The notes under the pieces were generated by a model that had not been told where the DNA came from, ran no database searches, and worked only from the letters and a program-made list of their open reading frames with translations. The translations under genes and the position numbers were made by a program. This document shows positions 41,301-50,504 of a stretch of 64,000 nt of DNA, in pieces; the first letter of the stretch is position 1; each line of letters starts with the position of its first letter. The stretch covers positions 117,194-181,193 of the forward strand of contig NZ_JAGGJU010000014.1 in NCBI RefSeq assembly GCF_017873095.1, written 5' to 3'. Source of the stretch: Heterorhizobium halophytocola (GTDB lineage: Bacteria; Pseudomonadota; Alphaproteobacteria; Rhizobiales; Rhizobiaceae).

Positions 41301-44300
41301 CGCGGGTCCAGGCGTGGATCAGTTCGTGGTTGAAGGCGTCCGGATGGCGATAGCGATCGATCGCCTGATCGACCTCCTCGCGGTTCGGGGCAGCGATCGT
41401 CCAGAAGATCACCTGGACTTTCTTGCCCGAGGGGACGCGCACCACACGGCGCAGGCTGAGGATCGGATCCAGGGTGAAGCCTTCGCTCCCGCCCAGCGTG
41501 GCGCCCGGATCGAAAGCGGCCGCGTCTGCGAGCGTGCGCCCGCGTCCGATAAAGGCCATCCGGTCGGTCTCGAACTCGGTCGGGCGGCCCGGGCCGGCAT
41601 TGTCGGCGACAAGATGCGCCAGGCAGATGTCCGGATCCGAGGCACTGCGCTTGTTGCGCTCCACCCGGATGACATCCTTGCGCTTGCCGAATTCGGTGCG
41701 GATGAACATCTTCGAAAACGCCGGATGGGCGTTGTCGTTGTCATCATAGGTCAGCACCGGTTCGAGATAGGACGTCACCTCGATATAGCGATCCTCGGCA
41801 CCCGTGTTGATCAGCGTGACCCGACGCCCTTCGGCATCGTGTTCGGTCGCGACGATGCATTCGACATTGCTCGTGATGCCGGCCACCGTCTTGTAGAACT
41901 CGGCCTTCTCGTCGTTGAAGATGACCTTGGTCTCTTCGCCCTCCGCACGGCGCGGCGTGGCCGTTGCCGACCACCAGTCGCCACTCGTGGTGTCGCGCAG
42001 GAAGACGAAAGTGCCCGAGCGGTCTTCGGTCGGGTCGGCCTTCCAGCGGGTGACGGCCTGGCCGTTCCAGCGGGAAAAGCCGGAACCGGTTGCCGAGAGC
42101 ACGACCGAATAGTGACCATTCGACAGGAAGGCGAGGGCGCGGTCCTTCTTGAGGGGATCGAGGATGGTGCGCACTTCCGGCCGCAGCAGGTCCGCCTTGC
42201 CCTTTCCGGGCACCTTCGGCTCGTGCTTGGCGCTCATCACCGGGATTTCGCGTGGTGCCTTTTCCTGCAAAAGCAGTTCGGCGGCCTCGATCACGGGGTC
42301 GGAATGGAAGAGTTCGCGCAGCAGACCGTTGAACGCAACGTTGGCGATGGCTGCAATCGACATGCCGTGGTGGTGGGCATAATAATTGAACACCACCGCG
42401 CAGGTCTGGCCTTCGGGGACGCGGGTCGGGGTGAAATCCACCGAATCGAAGAAGCCGTAAATCCCGAGTGCGCCGAGATCCCGCAGGCGCTCCAGGTTGG
42501 CAAGGGCGTCCTTGGGGAAATACTGGCTGGCCAGGATCGAGGCATAGGGAGCGATGACGGCGTTCTGGCCGAGACCGCGCTTCAGGCCGAGCGTCGGTAC
42601 GCCGAAATTGGTGTACTGGTAGGTGAGCTCGTGGTCGCGGGCATTGAAGGCGGCTTCCGAAATTCCCCAGGGAATCCCGCCGAGCCGCTTGGCATGGTTC
42701 ATCTGCTCCTGAACGACCAGATTGTTGGTCTGGCTGAGGATGCCGCCATGACGTTCCTGCATCACCAGGGGCGGCATCAGATATTCGAACATCGAGCCCG
42801 ACCATGAGACCAGCGCTGCCTGGGCGCCGACCGGGATCACCTGCCGGCCGAGCCGGTACCAGTGCTCCGTCGGCAAATCGCCCTTGGCAATGGCAAACAT
42901 GCTCGTCAGGCGGCATTCCGACGCCAGAAGGTCGTAGCAGGCTTCGTCGAGTTCGTGGCTGTCCTCGCGGTACCCGATCGACAGCAGGCGTCGCTCCGGA
43001 CGAAACAGAAAGGTGAAGTTCATCGAGAATGCGATGCCGCGGCTGCGGTCGCGCAGGCTCGCCAGACGCTGGCGGAACGGCTCGATGTTGGAAAGGTCGA
43101 AGGAGAAGTCGGCGACATGGGCTTCGCAGGTGGACACCAGCGATTCCGCCCAGCGGGTGACTTCGGCCGATCGCTCCGAGCCGACCTCGTGATCCAGATT
43201 GGCCGCGAGCTTCTGGATGTCGCGGGCCATGACGGCGAGGTTGGCGATGCGGATCGAGGCGAATTCGTGCTCGCGCTTGACGGCCGCCAGTGCCGTGTTG
43301 AAGCCGTTGATGCGCTCTTCCAGCCGGCGGCGCAGCGGACGGACGATCTTGCGGTCGTCGGGCAACTGCTTCAGCGTTTCGCCGAGAATGCCGCAGACAT
43401 CGCCGACGCCATCGAGATTGCCCTGCAGATGCGCCGAGGGCGCTTCCGCCCATTCGCGGCACGCCGAGGAGATGGCGATCAGGTGGCCGGCGAGATTGCC
43501 GCTGTCGACGGCGGAGACATAGCGCGGCCCGAGCGTCTTCAGACTGTCGGTATGATACCAGTTGAACAGGTGCCCGCGGTATTTTTCCATCCGCTCGACG
43601 GTCGCGATGGTCTGTTCAAGCCGCTCGATCGTCTGTTCGAAGCTGACCCAGCCGAAATGGCGGGCGGAAATCGTCGAGAGAAGATAGACGCCGATATTGG
43701 TCGGCGACGTGCGGTGGGCGACGATCTGCTCGGGTTTTTCCTGGACGTTGTCCGGGGGCAGATAGTTGTCGCCGGCGGTGACGAAAGTCTCGTAATAGCG
43801 CCAGGTCCGCCGCGCGATCTTGCGAAGCTCCAGCAGCGTCTGCTCGGGGACCTCCAGCAGATCCTCGGTTTCCGCCGACTGGCTGACATACCAGGCAACA
43901 AGAGGCGACATGACCCAGAGGATGATGAAGGGCAGGCCGACCAGCACGCCGAAGGTGCCATTGATGCTGGAGAAAGCCAGGGCCACCAGCGCCAGCGCAG
44001 GCGCGTGGCGCATCGAGTGGTAATACGAACCGATATCGCCCTGGGCGACCGACTGGACGCTTGCGGCCGTCTTCCATTCGAGCAGCATCTTGCGGCTGTA
44101 GAACAGCCGGTAGACGGATCGCAGGATGGCATCGGCCATCATCCAGGCATTGTCGGCGATGAAGACGATACGCAACGCGACCTGCGCATTCGCAGACCAG
44201 GCTTCGTTCAGCAGCGACTGAAAATGGGCCCGCGGCACGATATCGCTGGAGCGCGGGATCAGGCCCGAGATCAGCGACAAGGTGGGTGCGACGAAGAGGC

Positions 44301-46812
44301 AGAAGATCAGCAGAAGCTGCCAGAACACGGCGCCGACAGGCGGCAGCATGGCCCAGCCGACAACGGATGCGCCGAACCATGCGATCGGGGTCAGCGACCT
44401 CCGGAGATTGTCGAGCATCTTCCAGCGGCCGAGCGCGGTGATGCCGCGAAGCGGATCGAGGATATAGGGAAGCAGCTGCCAGTCGCCGCGGGCCCAGCGG
44501 TGCTGGCGCGAGACTTCCACCTCGTAGCGGGTCGGAAAGTCCTCGACGAGTTCGACGTCGGTAACGAGCGCACAGCGCGCAAACGAACCTTCGAGAAGGT
44601 CGTGGCTGAGCACGCTGTTCTCGTCGATACGGCCCTTGATTGCGGTTTCAAACGCGTCGACGTCATAGAGCCCCTTGCCGGTGAAGGTGCCTTCGCCGGT
44701 CAGGTCCTGATAGACGTCGGAGACAGTAAAGACGTAAGGGTCAAGGCCGCGATTGATCGAGAACACGCGCTGGAAGACCGAGGCGTCCTTGCCGGTCGTC
44801 AGCGACGGGGTGACGCGCGGCTGGAGAATGCTGTAGCCGCTGACCACGCGTCCGGTCTTCGGGTCGGCGACCGGCCGGTTGATCGGATGATGCAGCTTGC
44901 CGACGAGCTTGGTCACCGCCTCGCGCATCAGTCGCGTGTCGGCATCGAGCGTCATCACATATTTTATGTTGTCCGGCACGGTGTTGGCGCCGGTGACATA
45001 GGACGTGTCCCGGTCTCCGCGCAGCAGCATGTTGAGTTCGTGCAGCTTGCCGCGCTTGCGCTCCCAGCCCATCCAGCAATTTTCGGCCGCATTGAACTGG
45101 CGACGGCGATGCAGCATGTAGAACAGGGTGCGGCCGCTGTCGCGGTAACGCATGTTCAGGTCTGCCACCTGCTTCTTGGCATAGTCGAGGATCTCGAGAT
45201 CGGCAGGGCTTTCCTCGACCTTTCCGTCACGCCAGTCGCTGAGCAAGGCAAAATAGATCTCGCCGCGCGGATTGGTCAGGTAGTGGACTTCGAGGTTGCG
45301 TACGAGTTCGTCGACCTCGTCGCGGTTATGGATCATGCAGGGGACGGCGACCAGGGTGCGGGCGTTCGGCGGAATGCCCTCCTTGAACTCGAAGCCGGGC
45401 AGGCGTGCCGGTTTGACGACAAAGGTGACCAGCGTGTTGAAAAGTCCGGTCGCGCCTTCGGATGCGGGTAAAGCGAGCATCAGCAGAAGCAGCAGGATGA
45501 TCGGCCAGGATATGCCGCCATAAGAGAGGAACCAGCCGGCTGCCGCCAATGCCAGAAATGTCAGCACAAGCACCGGTACCGCCACGCTCATCCACCGCAG
45601 GCGGAGCATGATGCGGGTGATCACCTGCTGCGGCGGGGCACTGTAGCCGATCTCCTGCTCCAGACGCCGGCGCTGTTCACCGACGAGGAAGGCGCCCACA
45701 TCCACGGCGGCCGCGTTCGAATCGCCACCGATGTTCGCGGTCGTCATGTCGATCGCCTTCTGGGCGATCTCGACTTCCGTATGGTCGGAGCGGCGGGCGA
45801 GCTTTTCGATCGTGCTGCGATAGGCGTTGCGCGAACCGAAATCGAGTTCGCGGTAATCCGTATGCGTGCCCAGGATCCGATCGACAGCGCAGACCTGTTC
45901 GACCCAGACCGACCATTCGGTGTCGTCGACTTCACGCAGGCTGGTGACGATATTGCCCATCGTCACATTGCCGGACGAAAGCCGGTTCTGCTCGCCAGTC
46001 AGGGCTTCCTCGGCCGTGCGACCGCGATGTTCGAGATGCGCCTCAAGCCGGTTGATCGCAAAGCTGGTGTCCTGCGAGCCGTTGCGCAGGCGGTAGAGGA
46101 ACTGGGTCGCGAAGGTATTGTCGTCGAGCAGCGGCTCGATCTTCTGCATCAGCTCGCGCGAGCCGTCTTCATTGCCGATGCGAATGATCTCGTCGGCGGT
46201 CTCGTTGGCGCGACGCCGCATCTGCCGGGAGCGTTCGACCCGGGTGGAAATGCGCCGGAGATTCTCGACCAGAACATAGCGGACCATGGACGGCAGGGCC
46301 CAGAGTTCGCCGATCTCCAGAATCTGCTCGGACTGGTAGCCCTCCACCAGTGCCGTCATGCTCTCCTGCGAGACGGTGCTGTGGGTGTAGGCGACGAAGA
46401 GCCATGCAAGCGCCAGCGTGCGCGGCATCTCGTTGCCGGCAATATTCATCGTCGGCAGCTGGCGATAGAATTTCTTCGGGAAGTCGCGCCGAACCTCCTG
46501 AATGGCCTCTTCGATGATATAATGGTTATCGAGCAGCCATTCGGCGGCCGGCGTGATCGTGGCGCCGGTCTCGACGTCGGCAGCCGTGGTCCGGTAGACC
46601 CTGAGGATCTCTTCCTCATTTTCCTTGTGACGCTTGAAAAAGTCGAAGGCAAACAGGCCGGGGAATTCCGCGGTACCGTTTCGGGCCAGTTCGGCCGCCT
46701 TCTGTTCCAGTTCCTCGTTCGTCAGGTAAGTAGATCGGATCGAGTCGTTATGGTCGATCTGCTTACTTTCAATGTCGCGCGCGGGTGCAGGCTGCATCAC
46801 ATCGTGGGGCAT
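38341..46812 (-). CDS. ndvB: Cyclic beta-1,2-glucan synthase NdvB/ChvB
   Basis: 2823 residues, matching the very large NdvB/ChvB proteins. The N-terminal 400 residues are cytoplasmic; membrane segments lie at about 405-450 and again at about 800-990. Between them is the family-84 glycosyltransferase with a DxD-type LDADTRLM (about 622) and RQHRWARGDW (about 769, a QxxRW-like motif). Downstream are a glycoamylase-like region (about 1300-1540) and a C-terminal GH94 phosphorylase-like part (about 2360-2780; GGDWNDGMNRVG) thought to control chain length. It initiates on itself, elongates with UDP-glucose and cyclises in the inner membrane. The glucan is exported by NdvA. It ends with GFKL. Confidence 0.96.
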   Translation of the reverse strand: MPHDVMQPAPARDIESKQIDHNDSIRSTYLTNEELEQKAAELARNGTAEFPGLFAFDFFKRHKENEEEILRVYRTTAADVETGATITPAAEWLLDNHYIIEEAIQEVRRDFPKKFYRQLPTMNIAGNEMPRTLALAWLFVAYTHSTVSQESMTALVEGYQSEQILEIGELWALPSMVRYVLVENLRRISTRVERSRQMRRRANETADEIIRIGNEDGSRELMQKIEPLLDDNTFATQFLYRLRNGSQDTSFAINRLEAHLEHRGRTAEEALTGEQNRLSSGNVTMGNIVTSLREVDDTEWSVWVEQVCAVDRILGTHTDYRELDFGSRNAYRSTIEKLARRSDHTEVEIAQKAIDMTTANIGGDSNAAAVDVGAFLVGEQRRRLEQEIGYSAPPQQVITRIMLRLRWMSVAVPVLVLTFLALAAAGWFLSYGGISWPIILLLLLMLALPASEGATGLFNTLVTFVVKPARLPGFEFKEGIPPNARTLVAVPCMIHNRDEVDELVRNLEVHYLTNPRGEIYFALLSDWRDGKVEESPADLEILDYAKKQVADLNMRYRDSGRTLFYMLHRRRQFNAAENCWMGWERKRGKLHELNMLLRGDRDTSYVTGANTVPDNIKYVMTLDADTRLMREAVTKLVGKLHHPINRPVADPKTGRVVSGYSILQPRVTPSLTTGKDASVFQRVFSINRGLDPYVFTVSDVYQDLTGEGTFTGKGLYDVDAFETAIKGRIDENSVLSHDLLEGSFARCALVTDVELVEDFPTRYEVEVSRQHRWARGDWQLLPYILDPLRGITALGRWKMLDNLRRSLTPIAWFGASVVGWAMLPPVGAVFWQLLLIFCLFVAPTLSLISGLIPRSSDIVPRAHFQSLLNEAWSANAQVALRIVFIADNAWMMADAILRSVYRLFYSRKMLLEWKTAASVQSVAQGDIGSYYHSMRHAPALALVALAFSSINGTFGVLVGLPFIILWVMSPLVAWYVSQSAETEDLLEVPEQTLLELRKIARRTWRYYETFVTAGDNYLPPDNVQEKPEQIVAHRTSPTNIGVYLLSTISARHFGWVSFEQTIERLEQTIATVERMEKYRGHLFNWYHTDSLKTLGPRYVSAVDSGNLAGHLIAISSACREWAEAPSAHLQGNLDGVGDVCGILGETLKQLPDDRKIVRPLRRRLEERINGFNTALAAVKREHEFASIRIANLAVMARDIQKLAANLDHEVGSERSAEVTRWAESLVSTCEAHVADFSFDLSNIEPFRQRLASLRDRSRGIAFSMNFTFLFRPERRLLSIGYREDSHELDEACYDLLASECRLTSMFAIAKGDLPTEHWYRLGRQVIPVGAQAALVSWSGSMFEYLMPPLVMQERHGGILSQTNNLVVQEQMNHAKRLGGIPWGISEAAFNARDHELTYQYTNFGVPTLGLKRGLGQNAVIAPYASILASQYFPKDALANLERLRDLGALGIYGFFDSVDFTPTRVPEGQTCAVVFNYYAHHHGMSIAAIANVAFNGLLRELFHSDPVIEAAELLLQEKAPREIPVMSAKHEPKVPGKGKADLLRPEVRTILDPLKKDRALAFLSNGHYSVVLSATGSGFSRWNGQAVTRWKADPTEDRSGTFVFLRDTTSGDWWSATATPRRAEGEETKVIFNDEKAEFYKTVAGITSNVECIVATEHDAEGRRVTLINTGAEDRYIEVTSYLEPVLTYDDNDNAHPAFSKMFIRTEFGKRKDVIRVERNKRSASDPDICLAHLVADNAGPGRPTEFETDRMAFIGRGRTLADAAAFDPGATLGGSEGFTLDPILSLRRVVRVPSGKKVQVIFWTIAAPNREEVDQAIDRYRHPDAFNHELIHAWTRAQVEMRHVGITSQQAAAFQHLGRYLVYPETHLRVDPETVRNGLSSQRALWPMAISGDHPIFAVRINDDMDIEIVREALSAQEYLRRRGIIADLAIMNERPASYAQDMQHAVDALSETLRSRQADSSSGQVYAVRRDLSDETSWNALLAAARVVFHARNGKLVDQINRAASLYSSPRGTEVREPDWQGRIPAPLLLDAAAVSETADDLDFWNGYGGFSKDGREYIVRLAPGQATPQPWINVIANDRFGFHVSAEGAGFTWSTNSRDYQLTHWSNDPVIDRPSEAFYVTDLDSGEVFAPFAALNVRDDSRFEARHGLGYSSFHAAHGDLETRITQTVARDEPVKLTHLTITNNGTSARRLRTYGYLEWVLGNDGQKTAPFVMVSQDADNGALFATNPYSIDYSGRYAVFTANLKADAATANRREFIGRNGCIKLPQAVARQQVLTNTMETEGDPCAALSFDMQIGPGESREITFLLGDCDSEAEARALVEKMALRPFGEVLADNSGFWEAFTGRIQVDTPDAGFNHMVNAWLPYQTLGCRMLARAGFYQASGAFGFRDQLQDSLGLLIQDPALARGQILKAAGRQFVEGDVQHWWLPQGGAGVRTTISDDVVWLAYAVDRYVEATGDDKILIEQLAFLKGPALEPGQHDTFFQPEMAEEVADLYEHAARALDLAIERTGQHGLPLMLGGDWNDGMNRVGEAGKGESVWLGWFLAGALQRFLPRADARGDEQRVKRWNDHLKSLLEALDGSGWDGAYYRRGYFDDGEPLGSSQSLECRIDSIAQSWSVLAGGGPEDKARQAVEAAYRELVDADTGIIRLFTPAFEKSRQEPGYIKAYPPGVRENGGQYTHAAIWLAIAFARLGDRDKAWRCFSLLNPVNHALSPAAAETYRVEPYVVAADVYGTESHAGRGGWTWYTGSGGWLYQLAVSELLGIRRRGDRLFISPLLPSDWPGFRAELKIDGKPVSISVEGEKVRVNDKALPKGRGFKL

Positions 46813-47159
46813 ATGGCGGGTCGGTACCTGAGATAAGATTTATAGATAAGTCGGGAACGCCCCGGGCGGAGGGTTGTTCCGCCAGAAGAATTTCGCTGTT
46901 CAAGCTTTGCATTTATTCTGCAAATCCGGTCGAGTCGAGATTATTCCAAACGGCTGCGTATGAAGTCCCTTCGATAGCTAATTTCGAAATAGCGCAACAT
47001 TATGCCCTTTTTCGTAAAACATTGCATCCGCGTGGCACCGCGTCCTGCGGCCGAGTGCTGAATGTCACGGCGTCACAATTTGTGAGGGTCGATTTCAGCG
47101 TCTTCATCTTGTCATTTCAATCGATTTAAATAAGGGTGCGGTCGAGGAGTATCCAGACC
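46813..47159. promoter_or_regulatory. Divergent promoter region of ndvB and the MFS gene
   Basis: This 347-bp gap has no convincing gene. Upstream of ndvB it holds TTTGCA-N7-TGCAAA (46906-46924), about 95 bp from the ndvB start, and a GGCGGA/TCCGCC hairpin (46865-46883) in the likely leader. The stretch near 47090-47130 before the MFS gene is A/T-rich and probably includes its promoter. An open frame across 46785-47129 has no ribosome site or family resemblance. Confidence 0.35.
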
Positions 47160-48341
47160 ATGAATGAACCACGTCCAGGCTTTAAAACGTCGACCCGCAT
47201 GCCGTTTCCACCCGCGCGGGTGGCGGTATCATTGCTGTTTTTGATGAACGGCTTTCTGATCGGATCCTGGGCGCCGAAAATTCCGGAATTCGCCGAACGG
47301 CTTGATCTGACCGAAAGTCGGCTCGGCATGATGCTCTTCGTTTTCGGCGTCGGCTCGCTCGTCATGATGCCGATTGCCGGCGGGCAGCTTGCGCGGTTCG
47401 GCACCCGCAGGGTCTGCCAGGTGACGACGCTGCTTTTCCTGCCCGCGCTTCTGGCGGTGACCTATGCGAATTCCTTGACATCGGCCGTCGTGGCGCTGTT
47501 CCTGTTCGGCGGGCTGACCGGTGCCATGGATGTCGCGATGAATGCCAACGCCGTCGAAGTCGAGCGGTCCATGGCCAAGTCGATCATGTCCTCATGCCAT
47601 GCCTTCTGGAGTCTGGGCGGCCTGATCGGGGCGGGGCTCGGAGGCTATCTCATAGCCACCCTGGGTGTCGTGCTGCATGCCCTCATCGCCACCGCCCTTG
47701 CCGCGATGGCCGTCTTGCTGGCATGGCCGAAGATCATGACGGATCAGCCGCATGCGGAAGACGATGCGCCGAAGGCACGGCTTCCTCGCACCCTGTTGCC
47801 CTGGCTCATCGGGATTGTGGCGCTGTTCGGCATGGTGCCGGAAGGGGCCGTGCTCGACTGGGGTGCCATCTATCTGCGTGATGAGCTCGCCGCCCCCCTC
47901 AGCCATTCCGGGTTGGCCTTTGCGGCTTTTGCCCTGACGATGGCGATCATGCGGTTTGCCGGAGACTGGGTTCGCGACCGGCTGGGTGCCGTGCGGACGC
48001 TGCGGATCTGCGCTGCATTTTCCCTGGTTGGCCTGCTGATGGCCGGCCTGGCGCCGAATACCGTCGTGGCGCTGATCGGCTTTGCCCTGACGGGTATCGG
48101 GCTTTCCAATGTCGTTCCGATCGCCTTTTCGGCCGGCGGCAACCTTCCCGGCCTTGCACGCGGCGTCGGACTTTCGGTGGTGACGACCTTCGGCTATGCG
48201 GGCATCCTGTTTGCCCCGTCGCTGATCGGATTTATTGCCGAGCACAGCTCGCTTTCCGCCGTCTACACCGGCCTTGCCGCCTGCATCATCGTAATCTTCG
48301 CATTCTCCCATCTCGCACGATATGCCGATCGGGAAACGTGA
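47160..48341 (+). CDS. Major facilitator superfamily transporter (YbjJ-like)
   Basis: 393 residues with about 12 membrane helices and two similar halves. The loop GGQLARFGTRRVCQ after helix 2 is the MFS motif A region; MNGFLIGSWAPKIPEFAERLDLTESRLG and AMDVAMNANAVEVERSMAKSIMSSCHAFWSLGG are typical of the YbjJ-like/fucose-permease-like group. The substrate is unknown. The ATG at 47160 follows GAGGAG and is preferred over the in-frame ATG at 47136. It faces ndvB and precedes ispG by 108 bp. Confidence 0.88.
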   Translation: MNEPRPGFKTSTRMPFPPARVAVSLLFLMNGFLIGSWAPKIPEFAERLDLTESRLGMMLFVFGVGSLVMMPIAGGQLARFGTRRVCQVTTLLFLPALLAVTYANSLTSAVVALFLFGGLTGAMDVAMNANAVEVERSMAKSIMSSCHAFWSLGGLIGAGLGGYLIATLGVVLHALIATALAAMAVLLAWPKIMTDQPHAEDDAPKARLPRTLLPWLIGIVALFGMVPEGAVLDWGAIYLRDELAAPLSHSGLAFAAFALTMAIMRFAGDWVRDRLGAVRTLRICAAFSLVGLLMAGLAPNTVVALIGFALTGIGLSNVVPIAFSAGGNLPGLARGVGLSVVTTFGYAGILFAPSLIGFIAEHSSLSAVYTGLAACIIVIFAFSHLARYADRET

Positions 48342-48449
48342 CGAATATGGAAAGGGTCGTGGAGCGCGCGCCCGGTGGTCGCAGTTGACAAGGGGCATGC
48401 CATGGGCCACCTGAAAGGCGAAAATAGCCTATTGCCCATGAGGCCAGCC

Positions 48450-49700
48450 ATGCTTTCACCTGTTGATTACGATCCGAAACCGCGCCACGACACCGTTGCC
48501 GTCAATGTCGGCGGCGTGACGGTCGGCGGCGGCGCGCCCGTCGTCGTCCAGTCTATGACCAATACGGACACTGCCGATATCGATGCGACGGTGGCCCAGG
48601 TTGCAGCCCTTTACCGGGCGGGTTCCGAAATTGTCCGCATCACCGTCGATCGCGACGAGAGTGCGGCGGCCGTTCCGAAGATCCGCGAGCGCCTCTTGCG
48701 GCTCGGCATGGATGTGCCGCTGGTCGGCGACTTCCATTATATCGGGCACAAGCTGCTTGCCGATCATCCGGCCTGCGCCGAGGCGCTGGCGAAATACCGC
48801 ATCAATCCGGGCAATGTCGGCTTCAAGGACAAGAAGGACAAGCAGTTCGCCGAGATCGTCGAAATGGCGATCCGCCATGACAAGCCGGTACGCATCGGGG
48901 TCAACTGGGGCTCGCTGGACCAGGATCTCCTGACCCGGTTGATGGACGAGAACCAGGCAAGCGGTTCGCCGCTCTCGGCCCGCCAGGTGATGCATGAGGC
49001 GATCGTCCAGTCGGCGCTGTTATCGGCCGAGCTTGCGGAGGATATCGGCCTGTCGCGCGACAAGATCATCCTGTCGGCCAAGGTTAGCCAGGTCCAGGAT
49101 CTGATCGCCGTCTATTCCATGCTGGCCGGCCGCTCCAACCATGCGCTGCATCTCGGTCTGACCGAGGCCGGCATGGGCTCCAAGGGCATTGTCGCCTCGT
49201 CGGCGGCCATGGCCTATGTCCTGCAACACGGCATCGGCGACACCATCCGCGTGTCGCTCACACCGGAACCGAACGGCGACCGGACCCGCGAGGTCCAGGT
49301 GGCGCAGGAAATCCTGCAGGTCATGGGCTTTCGCCAGTTCGTTCCAGTGGTTGCGGCCTGTCCCGGTTGCGGGCGCACGACCTCGACGGTCTTTCAGGAA
49401 CTGGCGCAGACCATTCAGAACGACCTTCGCAAGAACATGCCGGTGTGGCGCGAAAAATATCCGGGCGTCGAGGGACTGAACGTTGCGGTGATGGGCTGCA
49501 TCGTCAACGGCCCGGGCGAAAGCAAGCATGCCAATATCGGCATTTCCCTGCCTGGCACCGGCGAAACGCCGGCCGCGCCTGTGTTCATCGACGGCAAGAA
49601 GGCAAAAACCCTGCGCGGCGACAACATTGCTGCTGAATTCGAAGCGCTTGTAATAGAGTATATTGAAACACGCTACGGACAAAAAACAGCTGCGGAATAG
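48450..49700 (+). CDS. ispG: 4-hydroxy-3-methylbut-2-enyl diphosphate synthase (GcpE)
   Basis: 416 residues. VGGVTVGGGAPVVVQSMTNTDT is the family's N-terminal signature; the [4Fe-4S] ligands are the two Cys of ACPGCGRTTS and the Cys of MGCIVNGPGESK, with the conserved Glu following. It carries out the sixth step of the MEP isoprenoid pathway, using reduced ferredoxin or flavodoxin. The start is uncertain among in-frame ATGs at 48405, 48438 and 48450; I chose 48450 (MLSPVDYDPKPRHD) because close relatives begin there and TGAGG precedes it at suitable spacing. A prenyl diphosphate synthase, which uses its end product, is encoded 0.8 kb downstream. Confidence 0.94.
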   Translation: MLSPVDYDPKPRHDTVAVNVGGVTVGGGAPVVVQSMTNTDTADIDATVAQVAALYRAGSEIVRITVDRDESAAAVPKIRERLLRLGMDVPLVGDFHYIGHKLLADHPACAEALAKYRINPGNVGFKDKKDKQFAEIVEMAIRHDKPVRIGVNWGSLDQDLLTRLMDENQASGSPLSARQVMHEAIVQSALLSAELAEDIGLSRDKIILSAKVSQVQDLIAVYSMLAGRSNHALHLGLTEAGMGSKGIVASSAAMAYVLQHGIGDTIRVSLTPEPNGDRTREVQVAQEILQVMGFRQFVPVVAACPGCGRTTSTVFQELAQTIQNDLRKNMPVWREKYPGVEGLNVAVMGCIVNGPGESKHANIGISLPGTGETPAAPVFIDGKKAKTLRGDNIAAEFEALVIEYIETRYGQKTAAE

Positions 49701-49769
49701 GGCGTTCCGGTCTTTTCTTCATTTCGCCGCAATGGTTATGTTCCTGCACTCAACGTGCATTGGAGAATC

Positions 49770-50438
49770 ATGCCGATGATGAAGAAAGTTTTGCCTGTCG
49801 CCCTTATCGCCGTCTATGTCAGCGGCTGTACGACAGTGGATCCCTATACCGGCCAGGAGAAGGTGTCGAACACCGCAGGCGGCGCCGCGCTCGGTGCGGC
49901 GGCGGGCGCGATCGGCGGCGCCCTGATCGGCGGTGGCCACCATGCCGGCCGCAATGCGCTGATCGGCGCCGGCATCGGCGCGCTTGCCGGTGGTGCGATC
50001 GGCAATTACATGGACCGCCAGGAATCCGAACTCCGGGCCCAGCTTCAGGGCACCGGCATTTCGGTGACGCGTGTCGGCGACCGGATCATCCTGAACATGC
50101 CGTCGAATGTGACCTTCGACACCGATCAATATGCCGTCATGCCGCAATTCTATGCGACGCTGAACTCGGTGGCGATCGTGCTCAACAAGTTCAACAAGAC
50201 GCTGATCGACGTCAACGGGCATACCGATTCCACCGGCAGCCTGCAGCACAATCAGGAACTGTCGCAGAACCGGGCTCAGGCCGTTGCGAGCTACCTGTTC
50301 AGCCAGGGCGTGGATTCACGCCGTGTCTCTTCGATGGGGTTTGGTCCGAGCCAGCCGGTCGCGACCAATGCAACGGCCGAAGGCCGCGCGCAGAACCGCC
50401 GCGTCGAGGTGCAGATCTCGCCGCTCAAGGAAGGCTGA
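49770..50438 (+). CDS. OmpA-family glycine-zipper outer-membrane lipoprotein
   Basis: 222 residues. The lipoprotein signal ends in VYVSGC, with Cys as the lipidation site. A Gly/Ala-rich zipper (GGAALGAAAGAIGGALIGGG, then GAGIGALAGGAIGNYMD) precedes the OmpA C-terminal domain (VTFDTDQYAVMPQF, then VNGHTDSTGS and LSQNRAQAVASYL), where the Asp and Arg bind peptidoglycan diaminopimelate. It would tether the outer membrane to the wall. The ATG at 49770 has GGAG at 5 nt; 49776 is an alternative. It stands alone between ispG and a terminator. Confidence 0.9.
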   Translation: MPMMKKVLPVALIAVYVSGCTTVDPYTGQEKVSNTAGGAALGAAAGAIGGALIGGGHHAGRNALIGAGIGALAGGAIGNYMDRQESELRAQLQGTGISVTRVGDRIILNMPSNVTFDTDQYAVMPQFYATLNSVAIVLNKFNKTLIDVNGHTDSTGSLQHNQELSQNRAQAVASYLFSQGVDSRRVSSMGFGPSQPVATNATAEGRAQNRRVEVQISPLKEG

Positions 50439-50467
50439 TCGCTTCCTTTGCAAGGCAGGATATCGAC

Positions 50468-50493
50468 AACGCCGCGCTCGTCGCGGCGTTTTT
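50468..50493 (+). terminator. Rho-independent terminator of the OmpA-like gene
   Basis: AACGCCGCG and CGCGGCGTT form a perfect 9-bp stem with a 5-nt loop, then TTT. It is 30 bp after the OmpA-like stop codon and before the convergent prenyl synthase end. Confidence 0.8.
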
Positions 50494-50504
50494 CATGAAA
50501 GGGA

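Noticed and set aside
42862..45471. An 869-codon open frame on the plus strand inside ndvB
   Set aside because: It is antisense to the well-supported ndvB gene and shows no domain or start signal; long stop-free antisense frames are expected at this GC content.
46785..47129. A 114-codon plus-strand frame between ndvB and the MFS gene
   Set aside because: It overlaps the ndvB start in antisense, and the translation does not look like a protein family. The region is better explained as promoter DNA.
49899..50010. Repetitive GC-rich DNA in the OmpA-like gene as a repeat element
   Set aside because: The repetition follows from Gly/Ala codons of the glycine zipper and is in frame with the gene.
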